Assembly: GCF_012273655.1 (NCBI RefSeq)
Contig: NZ_JAAWWP010000019.1
Location: forward strand, 87,662-149,586
Origin: Streptomyces physcomitrii
GTDB lineage: Bacteria; Actinomycetota; Actinomycetes; Streptomycetales; Streptomycetaceae
Length of the DNA: 61,925 bases
Direction of reading: 5' to 3'
Both the position numbers and the translations under genes were made by a program. This document shows positions 36,876 through 48,613 of the stretch, in pieces (position 1 is the first letter of the stretch; every line of letters starts with the position of its first letter). Below the pieces are notes generated by a model, which saw only the letters and a list, made by a program, of their open reading frames with translations, searched no databases and was not told the DNA's origin.

Positions 36876-37709
36876 GGAGGACTCCGGCGGATCGAGACGC
36901 CCCGGGCCAGGGCGTCGCAACGGCACACCGGCGGGGAGCAGTTGGGCCGATGCGGCGCGGAGGACGCACAGGAACGAGGGCGTGTGGGGACGGCGTACGC
37001 CGCTGCCTCGACTGCGTGAGTGATGCCGGTTGCGCGAGGTGCGCGTCAGTCGAGGCGGGGGCGGCCGTCGGGGACGGGAGGACGGTCGTCAGGAACGGGA
37101 CGACCTTTTCGGCGAGCCAGGTGGGACGTCGGCGGCGAAGAGGGCCTTCGGTGGACAGGAGTCGGCAGGAAGGCCGTCAGGGAGCCGGGCAGGCCGTCAC
37201 CGGGCCCGGAAGGCTCTCGGCGGGACGCGGGAAGGGCGCCCGGAGAGCGGGAAGGCCGTCAGCCCTGAGGGCGGGCACGGCCCGTGGTGGTACAGAGCGC
37301 GCTGCTGACGCGGAGCAGATCGACGCAGTAGTCGGCGCGCAGCAGGACACAGCCGGTGGGCCGCAGTACGGCCGTCCTCCGAGCTGTGTGCATCGCCACC
37401 GTCACTGGTCATGGCCCGTGGGCCTCGCGCTGGGGAAGATCACCCGGTCGGGCCGTGGAACTCCCCCTCGCTGTACGGGGGTTGCCCTTGCCGCCCGGCG
37501 AATCGGTGCCGCTCGCCGAGCATGTGACCAGGCCGTGCAGGAGCCACAGTAAGCCAGGCTCCCTGAGGCGGTGTCAAGGTGCCGCCCGCTGCCCCGGCTT
37601 GGCCGGTGACCTCGGTGTCCAGGGGGTGGACACCGGGCCCCGGAAGCTCCGCCGGGCGGGGTGGACGCCCGGCTCTCGGCGCAGCGGCTCCCGGGGCGGA
37701 GACCGGCCC
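36876..37709. other. 834-nt gap without a supported gene
   Basis: Both flanking genes are on the minus strand, so this gap holds the end of the mut operon and the promoter of the ABC importer. Frames in it translate to Arg/Pro/Gly-rich strings with no family features. It contains a 13-bp direct repeat GGAAGGCCGTCAG at 37168-37180 and 37250-37262, with degenerate copies between. No tRNA or strong terminator was seen. It could be remains of a decayed gene. Confidence 0.5.
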
Positions 37710-38756
37710 TCAGAAGGTCAGTTCGTCCGCGCCGAGGTCCTCGAAGAACCCGGCCACGTCCGCCGCGCCCACCTCGTCCAGCGTGGCGGGGGACCACCGC
37801 GGGCGCCGGTCCTTGTCGACGACCTGCGCGCGTACGCCCTCGACCAGGTCGGGGGAGTGGAGCATGGCGCAGGAGACGCGGTACTCCTGGGCCAGGGCGT
37901 CCTCCAGGGTCGGTGCGGTGCGGGCGCGGCGGACCGCCTCCAGGGTGACCTTGAGGGAGGTGGGGGACTTGCCGAACAGGAGTTCCGCGGTCTCCTTGGC
38001 CTCGGGGGAGCCCACGGCGTGCAGGCGGTCGAGGATCTGCTCGACGGTGGGGGCCGCGTAGCAGTGGTCGATCCACTCGCGCTGCCGGTCGAGGACGCCC
38101 TCGGGCGGGGCCTGCCGGTGACGCTCCACGGCTTCGGCGGCCTCGGTCGTCGCCAGGTCCCCGGCGAGGTCGTCCAGGCGCTCGGCGGGGACGAAGTGGT
38201 CGGCCAGTCCGCAGAGTCGGGCGTCGGCCGCCCCGACCGCGGTGCCGGTGAGGGCGAGGTGGGTGCCGAGTTCGCCGGGGGCGCGGGCCAGCAGGTAGGT
38301 GCCGCCGACGTCGGGGGCGAAGCCGATGCCGGTCTCGGGCATGGCCACCTTGGAGCGCTCGGTGACGATCCGGAGGCTGCCGTGGGCGGAGAGCCCGACG
38401 CCGCCGCCCATCACGATGCCGTCCATGAAGGCCACGTAAGGCTTCGGATAGCGGGCGATGAGGGCGTTCAGGCGGTACTCGTCCCGCCAGAAGGCGGCGG
38501 CCTCGGCGCCCCCGCGCAGAGCGGACTCGCGGACCGCGCGGATGTCGCCGCCCGCACAGAGCCCGCGCTCGCCCGCGCCGGTGAGCAGCACGGTGGCGAC
38601 GGCAGGATCCTCGGCCCAGGCCCGCAGGGTCTCGTCGAGGCGGTGGACCATCTCGTGGGTGAGGGCGTTGATCGCGCGGGGGCGGTTGAGCAGGAGGTGG
38701 CCCGCCCGGCCCTCGCGGCGCGGGAGTACGGGGGCCTCGGGGTCGGTGTGCGTCAT
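37710..38756 (-). CDS. 3-hydroxyisobutyryl-CoA hydrolase-like enzyme
   Basis: 348-residue member of the crotonase superfamily, HIBYL-CoA hydrolase branch, longer than simple enoyl-CoA hydratases. The oxyanion-hole segments are RGLCAGGDIRAV and DGIVMGGGVGLSAHGSLRIVTER. AMPETGIGFAPDVGGTYLL carries the Glu and Asp typical of the hydrolases. It acts in valine breakdown, whose products lead toward propionyl- and methylmalonyl-CoA. This fits its place 22 nt after meaB in the methylmalonyl-CoA operon. Confidence 0.9.
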   Translation of the reverse strand: MTHTDPEAPVLPRREGRAGHLLLNRPRAINALTHEMVHRLDETLRAWAEDPAVATVLLTGAGERGLCAGGDIRAVRESALRGGAEAAAFWRDEYRLNALIARYPKPYVAFMDGIVMGGGVGLSAHGSLRIVTERSKVAMPETGIGFAPDVGGTYLLARAPGELGTHLALTGTAVGAADARLCGLADHFVPAERLDDLAGDLATTEAAEAVERHRQAPPEGVLDRQREWIDHCYAAPTVEQILDRLHAVGSPEAKETAELLFGKSPTSLKVTLEAVRRARTAPTLEDALAQEYRVSCAMLHSPDLVEGVRAQVVDKDRRPRWSPATLDEVGAADVAGFFEDLGADELTF

Positions 38757-38778
38757 GGTGCGGGTGTACCTCTCGCCG

Positions 38779-39780
38779 TCACTCGGTGGCGGCTTCCTCG
38801 CCGCCGAAGGCCTCCAGGAGCCGCTGCGCGGCCAGGGTGGCCGTCAACTCGCCTCCCCTGACCTGCTGTTCGACCTCGGGTGCGAGGCGCCGTACCTCGG
38901 GGTGCTCCCGCATCCGGGTGAGCAGCTGCTCGCGGACCATGGACCAGGTCCAGTCGACCTGCTGCTCGCGGCGCTTGGCCTCCAGGCGGCCGGTGGACTC
39001 CAGGAGGGTGCGGTGCTGTTCCAGGCGCTCCCAGAGAGTGTCCAGGCCGCTGCCCTCCCGGGCGCTGCAGGTGAGCACCGGGGGTGTCCAGGCCGCGTCG
39101 ACCGGCTGCATGAGCCGCAGCGCACCGGCGAGTTCGCGGGCCGCGGCCTTCGCGTCCCGCTCGTGGGGGCCGTCGGCCTTGTTCACCGCGACCAGGTCGG
39201 AGAGTTCGAGGACGCCCTTCTTGATGCCCTGGAGCTGGTCGCCGGTGCGGGCCAGGGTGAGCATCAGGAAGGTGTCGACCATATTGGCCACCGCGGTCTC
39301 GGACTGGCCGACGCCCACGGTCTCCACGAGCACCACGTCGTAACCGGCCGCCTCCATCACCACGATGGACTCCCGGGTGGCCCGGGCGACCCCGCCGAGG
39401 GTGCCCGAGGTGGGGGAGGGCCGGACGAAGGCGTTCGGGTCCGCCGAGAGCCGCTCCATCCGCGTCTTGTCGCCGAGGATGGAGCCGCCGGTACGGCTGG
39501 AGGACGGGTCCACGGCGAGCACCGCGACCTTGTGGCCGAGTCCGGTGAGCATGGTGCCGAGCGCGTCGATGAAGGTCGACTTGCCGACTCCCGGCACACC
39601 GGTGATCCCGATGCGCCGGGCCCGCCCCGAGTGCGGCAGCAGGTCGATCAGGAGCCGCTGGGCCAGCTCGCGGTGGTCGGCGCGGGTGGACTCGACCAGG
39701 GTGATGGCACGGGCGATGAAGGCCCGCGAACCGTCCAGGACACCCTTGGCGTAGCTGTCGATGTCGATCGGTCGCGGCAT
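38779..39780 (-). CDS. meaB: Methylmalonyl-CoA mutase-associated GTPase
   Basis: 333-residue G3E-type GTPase that protects methylmalonyl-CoA mutase and gates adenosylcobalamin loading. The P-loop is GITGVPGVGKSTFIDALG, then VDPSSSRTGGSILGDKTRM, the Walker-B-like DVVLVETVGVGQSE and the base motif VNKADG. A C-terminal dimerisation arm follows. It starts 4 nt after the mutB stop codon. Confidence 0.95.
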   Translation of the reverse strand: MPRPIDIDSYAKGVLDGSRAFIARAITLVESTRADHRELAQRLLIDLLPHSGRARRIGITGVPGVGKSTFIDALGTMLTGLGHKVAVLAVDPSSSRTGGSILGDKTRMERLSADPNAFVRPSPTSGTLGGVARATRESIVVMEAAGYDVVLVETVGVGQSETAVANMVDTFLMLTLARTGDQLQGIKKGVLELSDLVAVNKADGPHERDAKAAARELAGALRLMQPVDAAWTPPVLTCSAREGSGLDTLWERLEQHRTLLESTGRLEAKRREQQVDWTWSMVREQLLTRMREHPEVRRLAPEVEQQVRGGELTATLAAQRLLEAFGGEEAATE

Positions 39781-39784
39781 CGGA

Positions 39785-42015
<2,231 letters not shown>

Positions 42016-42016
<1 letters not shown>

Positions 42017-43902
42017 CACGCGACACCCATCTGGTCGAGAAGCGAAGTGAGGACGGCGACCGCGTCGCTGCCCGCGAAGACGAACTCGTCGACTCCGGCC
42101 CGTTCGTAGGCCTCGCGGGCCTCGCCCGGGCGGCCCGCGAGGAAGACCCGCTCGGCGCCCGCGCCCTTGAGGGCGGCGGCGACCGCCTCGGCCTGCTCGG
42201 CGTAGAGCTTGTCGCTGGAGCAGAGGCAGGCGACGGTGGCGCCGCTCGCCGCGAAGGCCTTCGCGGCGGTCTCCGCGTCGACGCTGACCGGCTCGTGGAC
42301 CGGCTCGATCCCGGCGGTCTGGAAGAAGTTGGCGGCGAAGCCGGCCCGCGCGGTGTGCGCGGCGGCCGGTCCGAGCGCCGCCAGGAAGAGGCGGGGTCGT
42401 GCGCCGGTGGCGGCGAGGTGCGCGTCCGAGCGGGCCCGCAGCGCCTCGAAGGCCTCGTCGCGGCGCACCCGGGGAAGCCCGCCGCGCGGGGGCTCGGACG
42501 CCGCCTCGCGCTCCACGGAACGCTCGGTCAGATGCGGGAACTCGCTGACGCCGGTGATGGGTTCGCGGCGCTCGGCCAGCCTCGCGGACCGCTCCCGCCA
42601 GCTCGCCGCGAGCCGGTCGCCGACGAGACCGGACCGCAGCGCCTCGGCCTGGCCGCCCGCCCGCTCGATCTCCTGGAACCAGGCCCAGGCCGCCTCGGAC
42701 AGCTCCCGGGTCAGCTGCTCCACGTACCAGGAGCCGCCCGCCGGGTCGATGACGCGGGCCAGGTGCGACTCCTCGATGAGCACGGAGGAGGTGTTGCGGG
42801 CGATCCGGCGGGCGAAGGCGTCCGGCAGCCCGAGCGCGCTGTCGAAGGGCAGGACGGTCACCGCGTCCGCGCCGCCGACCCCCGCGCCCAGGGTGGCGAC
42901 GGTGACCCGGAGCATGTTCACCCAGGGGTCGCGGCGGGTCATCATCACCGGCGAGGTGACGGCGTGCTGCCGCTGGGCACCGGTGCTCCCAGGGGCGCCG
43001 CAGACCTCCAGGACCCGGGCCCAGAGGCGGCGCGCGGCACGGAACTTGGCGATGGTCAGGAACTGGTCCGCGCTCGCCGCGTAGCGGAACTCCAGCTGCC
43101 CGGCGGCCTGTTCGACCGGGAGGCCGGCCGCGGTCAGCTCCCGCAGATAGGCGACACCGGTCGCCAGCGAGCAGCCGAGTTCCTGCGCGGGGGAGCCGCC
43201 GGCCTCGTGGTACGGCAGCGCGTCCACGGTCAGCGCCCGCAGGCCCGGGTACTCGTCGCGGCACCGGGCGGCGAGTTCGGCCGCCGAGGCGGTGAGCGCG
43301 TCGAGGTCCGCCGCCTCACCCGTGCGGGCGAGGTGGCTGAGCGGATCGGCGCCGAGGTTGCCGAGGGCGGCGTGCCGGGGGATCTCCTGGTCCTCGTACA
43401 GCCGAAGGAGTGCCGGGGCCGCCTCGCGGGAGTCGCCGCCGGTGTCCAGGACGACGGGCGCGAGGTCGAGGTAGACGCCCTCCAGGGCGGTCTTCAGACC
43501 GGAGACCGGGATCCCGGCCGGGCCGACCGCCAGCCACAGGGCGCTCACCCCGTTCTCCAGGTCGGCGAGGACCGCGGTGTTCGTCTTCTTCGGGTCGGGG
43601 TGCGCGTGCCGCTGGCGCACCTCCCAGCCGGAGACGGCGGTCCCCTCGGGGCGGGCGCCGCGCAGATAGGGGGCGAAGCCCGGGTAGCCGGTGACGGCCG
43701 CGGCGTCCTCCGCGGTGTACAGCGGCCGGATGCTCAGCCCGTCCTCCAGGGACGTGGCGAGCGCCTCCTCGGCGGCCGGACCCGTCAGACCCTCCTTGCC
43801 CGTCTTGCGCAGGACACCTTCTACGAGGTGCTGCCACTGCTCGCGGGTGGCGTCCGGGAATTCGGCAGCCAGACTGAGTTCGTCGTCGGGGAGGACCGTC
43901 AT
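42016..43902 (-). CDS. mutA: Methylmalonyl-CoA mutase small subunit
   Basis: 628-residue non-catalytic partner of MutB. It has the same barrel layout (PLYTAEDAAAVTGYPGFAPYLRGARPEG, FRYAASADQFLTIAKFRAARRLWARV) but lacks the D-x-H-x-x-G cobalamin motif in the C-terminal domain, as small subunits do. The start is ATG 43902. First gene of the mutA-mutB-meaB-hydrolase operon, diverging from metE. The pathway feeds or drains methylmalonyl-CoA, the extender unit of the visible PKS module. Confidence 0.95.
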
Positions 43903-43988
43903 GCGGCACAGGCTAGGGGAGCGGCCGGGGAACCGGCAGCCGTACGTCTCTGTGACCTTCCCCTCCTTGACCCCCCGCTGAGCTGCTG

Positions 43989-44026
43989 CTGCTCGCCGTG
44001 CGTCACCGGTTTTGGACGGCGAGCAG
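43989..44026. repeat. 11-bp inverted repeat between mutA and metE
   Basis: CTGCTCGCCGT (43989-43999) pairs with ACGGCGAGCAG (44016-44026) over a 16-nt spacer. It lies 87 nt upstream of mutA and before the metE riboswitch. As the genes diverge it is unlikely to be a terminator; it may be an operator or 5'-UTR hairpin for mutA. Confidence 0.5.
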
Positions 44027-44151
44027 TAGGGGCGGGCCCCGGCGGATTTAGGGGCGGTACGAGGGCTTCCGGTGCGCGCGCCGGGGCGGCCCCGACGGGC
44101 GGGTGCGGGGCGCCGCGGGTGCCGTGCGGGACGCTGCGGACACCCCCTAGA

Positions 44152-44347
44152 GTGGCACTCGCAGCTGGTTCGCCCTGCCCGCCAGGCAGCGGCGCCGTAA
44201 GAGGGAACCCGGTGGGATTCCGGGACTGCCCCGCAGCGGTGAGCGAGAACGACAGCCGTCAAGTGCACTGGGCCCATGGCCTGGGAAGCGACGGCCGGTA
44301 GGTGCCTGCCCCGGCAGGCGTGCTCGCGAGTCCGAAGACCTGCCCGC
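44152..44347 (+). promoter_or_regulatory. Cobalamin riboswitch upstream of metE
   Basis: The conserved core is plainly visible: AAGAGGGAACCCGGTG followed by GGGACTGCCCCGCAGCGGTGAG, a P-stem hairpin TGCCTGCC/GGCAGGCG near 44303-44320, and the closing B12-box half GAGTCCGAAGACCTGCC (44328-44344). The class binds adenosyl- or related cobalamins and lowers expression of the gene downstream. The expression platform in 44348-44505 was not resolved. Exact ends are approximate. Confidence 0.92.
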
Positions 44348-44524
44348 TGCCCGCGCGCCACCGGTGTGCGCGGAGTTCCCGGTGACCTCGAGGGCGGGTC
44401 GGCGTGCACGAGGCGAAGCGGCCGCCCGCGCTCTTCCGGAGCCCGGCGCCCCGCTGTCCGTGCCGTCCCTTCGCGCCCCCGGCCGTCCCCGGTCCAGAGG
44501 AGAACACTCGCGAAGGAGAGTTCC

Positions 44525-46849
44525 TTGAACACCGAGTCCGTAGCCGCGGCAGTGAGTTCCACCGTGTACGGCTATCCGCGCCAGGGTCCCGACCGGGAGC
44601 TGAAGAAGGCGATCGAGGGCTACTGGAAGGGCCGGGTCGAGGCACCCGCCCTGCGGGAGACCGCCCGCGAACTGCGCCGGGACATCCTGCGCCGCCTCTC
44701 GGAGAGCGGCCTCAGCGAGGTGCCGACCGGCCACTTCTCGTACTACGACCATGTCCTCGACACCAGCGTCATGGTCGGCGCGCTGCCCGAGCGGCACCGC
44801 GCCGCCGTCGAAGCCGACGCGCTCGACGGCTACTTCGCGATGGCCCGCGGCACCCAGGAGCTGGCCCCGCTGGAGATGACCAAGTGGTTCGACACCAACT
44901 ACCACTACCTGGTGCCCGAACTCGGCCCGGACACCGTCTTCCGCGCCGACTCCGGCAAGCAGCTCGCCGAACTGCGGGAGGCCCAGGAGCTCGGGCTCAC
45001 CGCCCGCCCCGTACTGCTCGGCCCGGTGACCTATCTGCTGCTCGCCAAGGCGGCCCCCGGGGTGGCGGCGGACTTCGAGCCGCTGACCCTCCTGGACCGG
45101 CTGCTGCCGGTGTACGCGGAGATCCTCGCCGATCTGCGGGCCGCGGGCGCCGCCTGGGTCCAGCTCGACGAGCCCGCCCTGGTCCAGGACCGCGGCCCGG
45201 CCGAACTCAACGCCGCGGCCCGCGCCTACCGCGACCTCGGCGCGCTCACCGACCGTCCCCGGCTGCTCGTCGCCTCCTACTTCGACCGGCTCGGCGAGGC
45301 CCTGCCGGTGCTCGCCAAGTCACCGGTGGAGGGGCTCGCCCTCGACTTCACCGGACCCGCGGCGGCCAACCTCGACGACCTCGCCGCGGCCGGCGGCCTG
45401 CCCGGCAAGCGCCTGGTGGCCGGGATCGTCGACGGGCGTAACGTCTGGATCAACGACCACGAGAAGTCCCTCGCCGTCCTCGGCACCCTGCTCGGGCTCG
45501 CCGAGCGGGTCGACGTCGCCGCCTCCTGCTCGCTGCTGCACGTGCCCCTGGACACCGCCGCCGAACGCGAGATCGACCCGGGGATCCTGCGCTGGCTCGC
45601 CTTCGCCCGGCAGAAGACCGCCGAGGTCGTCACCCTCGCCCGCGGCCTCGCCGGGGGCACCGACGCCATCGCCCCCCAGCTCGCCGCCAACCGCGCCGCT
45701 CTCGCGCTGCGCACCGGTTCCTCCCTCGTCCACGACCCCGCCGTACGCGCCCGTGCCGCCGCGGTCACCGAGGCGGACGGGCACCGCGGCCTGCCCTACC
45801 CGGAGCGCGCCGCCGCCCAGCGCGCCCGCCTCGGGCTGCCGCTGCTGCCGACCACCACGATCGGCTCCTTCCCGCAGACCACCGGGCTGCGCACGGCCCG
45901 CGCGGACCTCAGGGCGGGCCGGATCGACCAGGCCGGGTACGAGGAGCGCATCGAGCACGAGATCCGGGAGGTCGTCTCCTTCCAGGAGGAGGCGGGCCTG
46001 GACGTCCTCGTGCACGGCGAGGCCGAACGCAACGACATGGTGCAGTTCTTCGCCGAGCGGCTCACCGGCTACCTCGCCACCCGGCACGGCTGGGTGCAGT
46101 CCTACGGCACCCGCTACGTCCGCCCGCCGATCCTCGCCGGGGACATCTCCCGGCCCGAGGCGATGACGGTGCGCTGGACCCGCTTCGCCCAGTCGCTGAC
46201 CGCCCGCCCGGTCAAGGGCATGCTCACCGGCCCGGTCACCATGCTCGCCTGGTCCTTCGTCCGCGACGACCAGCCGCTCGGCGACACCGCCCGGCAGGTC
46301 GCGCTCGCCCTGCGGGACGAGGTGAGCGACCTGGAGGCGGCCGGCACCTCGGTGATCCAGGTCGACGAGCCCGCCCTGCGCGAGACCCTGCCGCTGCGCG
46401 CCGGGGCGCACGCCGCCTACCTGGACTGGGCCACCGCGGCCTTCCGGCTCACCACCGGCGGGGTCCGGCCCGACACCCAGATCCACACCCATATGTGCTA
46501 CGCCGAGTTCGGCGACATCCTGCGCGCCATCGACGAGTTGGACGCCGATGTCATCAGCCTGGAGGCCGCCCGCTCGCACATGCAGGTCGCCGGCGAGCTG
46601 GCCGCCGCGGGCTACCCGCGCGAGGTCGGCCCGGGGGTGTACGACATCCACTCGCCGCGCGTCCCGGACCAGGCCGAGGTGACCGCACTGCTCCGCACGG
46701 GACTCGAAGCCATCCCGGCCGAGCGCCTGTGGGTCAACCCCGACTGCGGCCTCAAGACCCGCGGCTGGCCCGAGACCCGCCGGTCCCTGGCGAGCCTGGT
46801 GGCCGCCGCCCGCTCGCTGCGCGCCGAACTCCCCGGCTCCGAGGGCTGA
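44525..46849 (+). CDS. metE: B12-independent methionine synthase
   Basis: 774-residue cobalamin-independent methionine synthase, transferring methyl from methyl-tetrahydropteroyl-polyglutamate to homocysteine. Two fused barrels: the N-terminal one starts STVYGYPRQGPDRELKKA, and the catalytic one has TIGSFPQT. Zinc ligands are in THMCYAEF (His and Cys) and NPDCGLKTRGW (Cys). The start appears to be TTG 44525, 5 nt after GAAGGAGAG. It is controlled by the upstream cobalamin riboswitch, so it is made only when B12 is short. Confidence 0.96.
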   Translation: MNTESVAAAVSSTVYGYPRQGPDRELKKAIEGYWKGRVEAPALRETARELRRDILRRLSESGLSEVPTGHFSYYDHVLDTSVMVGALPERHRAAVEADALDGYFAMARGTQELAPLEMTKWFDTNYHYLVPELGPDTVFRADSGKQLAELREAQELGLTARPVLLGPVTYLLLAKAAPGVAADFEPLTLLDRLLPVYAEILADLRAAGAAWVQLDEPALVQDRGPAELNAAARAYRDLGALTDRPRLLVASYFDRLGEALPVLAKSPVEGLALDFTGPAAANLDDLAAAGGLPGKRLVAGIVDGRNVWINDHEKSLAVLGTLLGLAERVDVAASCSLLHVPLDTAAEREIDPGILRWLAFARQKTAEVVTLARGLAGGTDAIAPQLAANRAALALRTGSSLVHDPAVRARAAAVTEADGHRGLPYPERAAAQRARLGLPLLPTTTIGSFPQTTGLRTARADLRAGRIDQAGYEERIEHEIREVVSFQEEAGLDVLVHGEAERNDMVQFFAERLTGYLATRHGWVQSYGTRYVRPPILAGDISRPEAMTVRWTRFAQSLTARPVKGMLTGPVTMLAWSFVRDDQPLGDTARQVALALRDEVSDLEAAGTSVIQVDEPALRETLPLRAGAHAAYLDWATAAFRLTTGGVRPDTQIHTHMCYAEFGDILRAIDELDADVISLEAARSHMQVAGELAAAGYPREVGPGVYDIHSPRVPDQAEVTALLRTGLEAIPAERLWVNPDCGLKTRGWPETRRSLASLVAAARSLRAELPGSEG

Positions 46850-46857
46850 TCCACCCC

Positions 46858-46889
46858 GCCCGGACCGGTCCTGCGGGGCCGGTCCGGGC
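46858..46889 (+). terminator. Terminator of metE
   Basis: A perfect 11-bp stem GCCCGGACCGG/CCGGTCCGGGC with a 10-nt loop lies 8 nt past the metE stop. Confidence 0.8.
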
Positions 46890-47046
46890 CACCGGGGACC
46901 GCCAGGAGAGGCGGCACAAGAACGCCGGGAGAGGCGGCGCGGAAATACGGTGGCACGGCCGCCCGGGGCCGCCCTACTGTGTGCGGAGTTCGCCGGGCGG
47001 CCGAGAGCCGGTCCCGGCCCAGCGGAATTCCCGGGAGGTGCGACTG

Positions 47047-47118
47047 ATGACTGTCACGGCGCAGGGCTCTGCCCGCATCCACACGCTCGTCCTTGCCACC
47101 TCCGCGGCCACCGGCTGA
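47047..47118 (+). CDS. Candidate 23-residue upstream ORF of rsgA
   Basis: ATG 47047 with GGGAGGTG six nt upstream opens a 23-codon frame beginning MTVTAQGSARIHTLVLATS and ending ATG (Ala-Thr-Gly) before TGA 47118. rsgA starts 64 nt later. The strong ribosome site is the main evidence. No family is recognised; it may be a leader peptide or a chance frame. The rest of 46890-47046 holds nothing recognisable. Confidence 0.4.
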   Translation: MTVTAQGSARIHTLVLATSAATG

Positions 47119-47182
47119 TCACACCGCACCACGCGTCCGCGCGTCTGACGCGCCGCCGGGGCCGCCCCTCGAAGGGTTCCCC

Positions 47183-48379
47183 TTGACTTCCTCCTCCGTC
47201 CCCTCCTGCTCTTCCTCCGTTTCCTCCGCCGCCCGACAGCCGTCTGCCGCCGGGCAGTCGGCGTCCTGTCCGGAGTCCGCGGACGTGTCCGCCGCCGCCG
47301 CCGCGCACTCCCTCGCCGCCTACGGCTGGGACGACGACTGTGCCGAGGCCTTCGCCCCGTACGCCCGCCGGGGTCTTGTGCCCGGCCGGGTGGTCCGGGT
47401 CGACCGCGGGCATTGCGACCTGGTCACCCCCGAGGGGCCGGTGCGCGCCGACACCGCGTTCGTCACCCCGCACGATCCGCTGCGGGTGGTCTGCACCGGG
47501 GACTGGGCCGCCGTCGACCCGGACGGCGACCCGCGTTTCGTACGGTCGCTGCTCACCCGCCGCACCGCCTTCGTGCGCTCGACCTCCTCCAAGCGCTCCG
47601 AGGGCCAGATCCTCGCGGCCAACGTCGACCAGGTGATCATCGCGGTCCCGCTCGCCGCGGAGCTGGACCTCGGCCGGATCGAGCGCTTCCTCGCGCTGGC
47701 CTGGGAGTCCGGGGCCCAGCCGCTCCTGGTGCTCACCAAGTCCGACCTGGTGCCCGACCCGGTCACCCGCTCCCACCTGCTCGCGGACGCCGAGCAGACG
47801 GCACCCGGGGTGCAGGTGCTGCCGGTCAGCGCCCGGCTCGGCGAGGGCGTCGACGTCCTCGCCGCGGTCGTCGCGGGCGGCACCACCGCGCTGCTCGGCC
47901 AGTCCGGGGCGGGCAAGTCGACGCTCGCCAACGCCCTGCTCGGCCAGGACGTGATGGAGGTCCAGGCCACCCGGGACGTGGACGGCAAGGGCCGCCACAC
48001 CACCACCACCCGCAATCTGCTGCCGCTCGCGGGCGGGGGCGTGCTCATCGACACCCCCGGGCTGCGCGGGGTGGGCCTGTGGGACGCCGGTACCGGTGTC
48101 GGCCAGGTCTTCGCCGAGATCGAGGAGCTGGCCGCCGAGTGCCGCTTCCACGACTGCGCCCACGAGGCCGAGCCGGGCTGCGCGGTGCTCACCGCGGTCG
48201 AGGAGGGCGCGCTGCCCGCCCGCCGGCTCGACAGCTACCGCAAGCTGATGCGCGAGAACCGCCACATCGTCGCCAAGACCGACGCCCGCCTCCGCGCCGA
48301 GCTGCGCCGCGAGTGGAAGGCCAAGGGCGCCGAGGGCCGGATGGCCGGGGAGATCAAGCGGGGACGGCGCTTCCGCTGA
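47183..48379 (+). CDS. rsgA: Ribosome small subunit-dependent GTPase A
   Basis: 398-residue circularly permuted GTPase that checks late 30S assembly. An N-terminal OB-like domain (about 70-120) follows a Ser-rich, disordered start. The G motifs come in permuted order: G4 TKSD, then G1 GQSGAGKST, G3 DTPG. The C-terminal zinc finger is CRFHDCAHEAEPGC. A basic tail (EIKRGRRFR) fits rRNA contact. The start is most likely TTG 47183, with GAAGGG upstream; an earlier frame start at 47093 would overlap the small ORF. Confidence 0.94.
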   Translation: MTSSSVPSCSSSVSSAARQPSAAGQSASCPESADVSAAAAAHSLAAYGWDDDCAEAFAPYARRGLVPGRVVRVDRGHCDLVTPEGPVRADTAFVTPHDPLRVVCTGDWAAVDPDGDPRFVRSLLTRRTAFVRSTSSKRSEGQILAANVDQVIIAVPLAAELDLGRIERFLALAWESGAQPLLVLTKSDLVPDPVTRSHLLADAEQTAPGVQVLPVSARLGEGVDVLAAVVAGGTTALLGQSGAGKSTLANALLGQDVMEVQATRDVDGKGRHTTTTRNLLPLAGGGVLIDTPGLRGVGLWDAGTGVGQVFAEIEELAAECRFHDCAHEAEPGCAVLTAVEEGALPARRLDSYRKLMRENRHIVAKTDARLRAELRREWKAKGAEGRMAGEIKRGRRFR

Positions 48380-48504
48380 GCCCGTGGCCACGCGGGTGAG
48401 GCCGGGCCGGGACGCGGAGGGTACGGCCCTCGCGGCGGGGCCCGGGCCCGCGGGTGCGAAGCCGGGGTGCTCGCGTGCGGGCCGCCGAGCGCCCGCCCGT
48501 GCGC

Positions 48505-48538
48505 GGGCCCGCCGGGGGCAGAACCCCTCGGCGGGCCC
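48505..48538 (+). terminator. Terminator of rsgA
   Basis: A 10-bp stem GGGCCCGCCG/CGGCGGGCCC plus GGGG/CCCC after one bulged T, with loop CAGAA, lies 126 nt downstream of the rsgA stop. Confidence 0.6.
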
Positions 48539-48613
48539 TGTCCCCGGCCTCCAAACGCCATGTCCGATTTCCGCCAGCCGACGCCGTGGCCCCGGCGCAC
48601 ACTGGGGAACGTG

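Noticed and set aside
36876..37040. Second sulfur- or amino-acid-type leader peptide upstream of the ABC importer
   Set aside because: A Cys-containing string is readable in the permease frame, but no start codon in a fitting place was found.
37197..37412. 71-codon minus-strand frame in the 834-nt gap
   Set aside because: No ribosome site, no family features and overlap with degenerate repeats; not distinguishable from chance.
44525..46849. ATG start for metE
   Set aside because: No ATG or GTG lies near the ribosome site; TTG 44525 is spaced correctly and gives the expected N-terminus.
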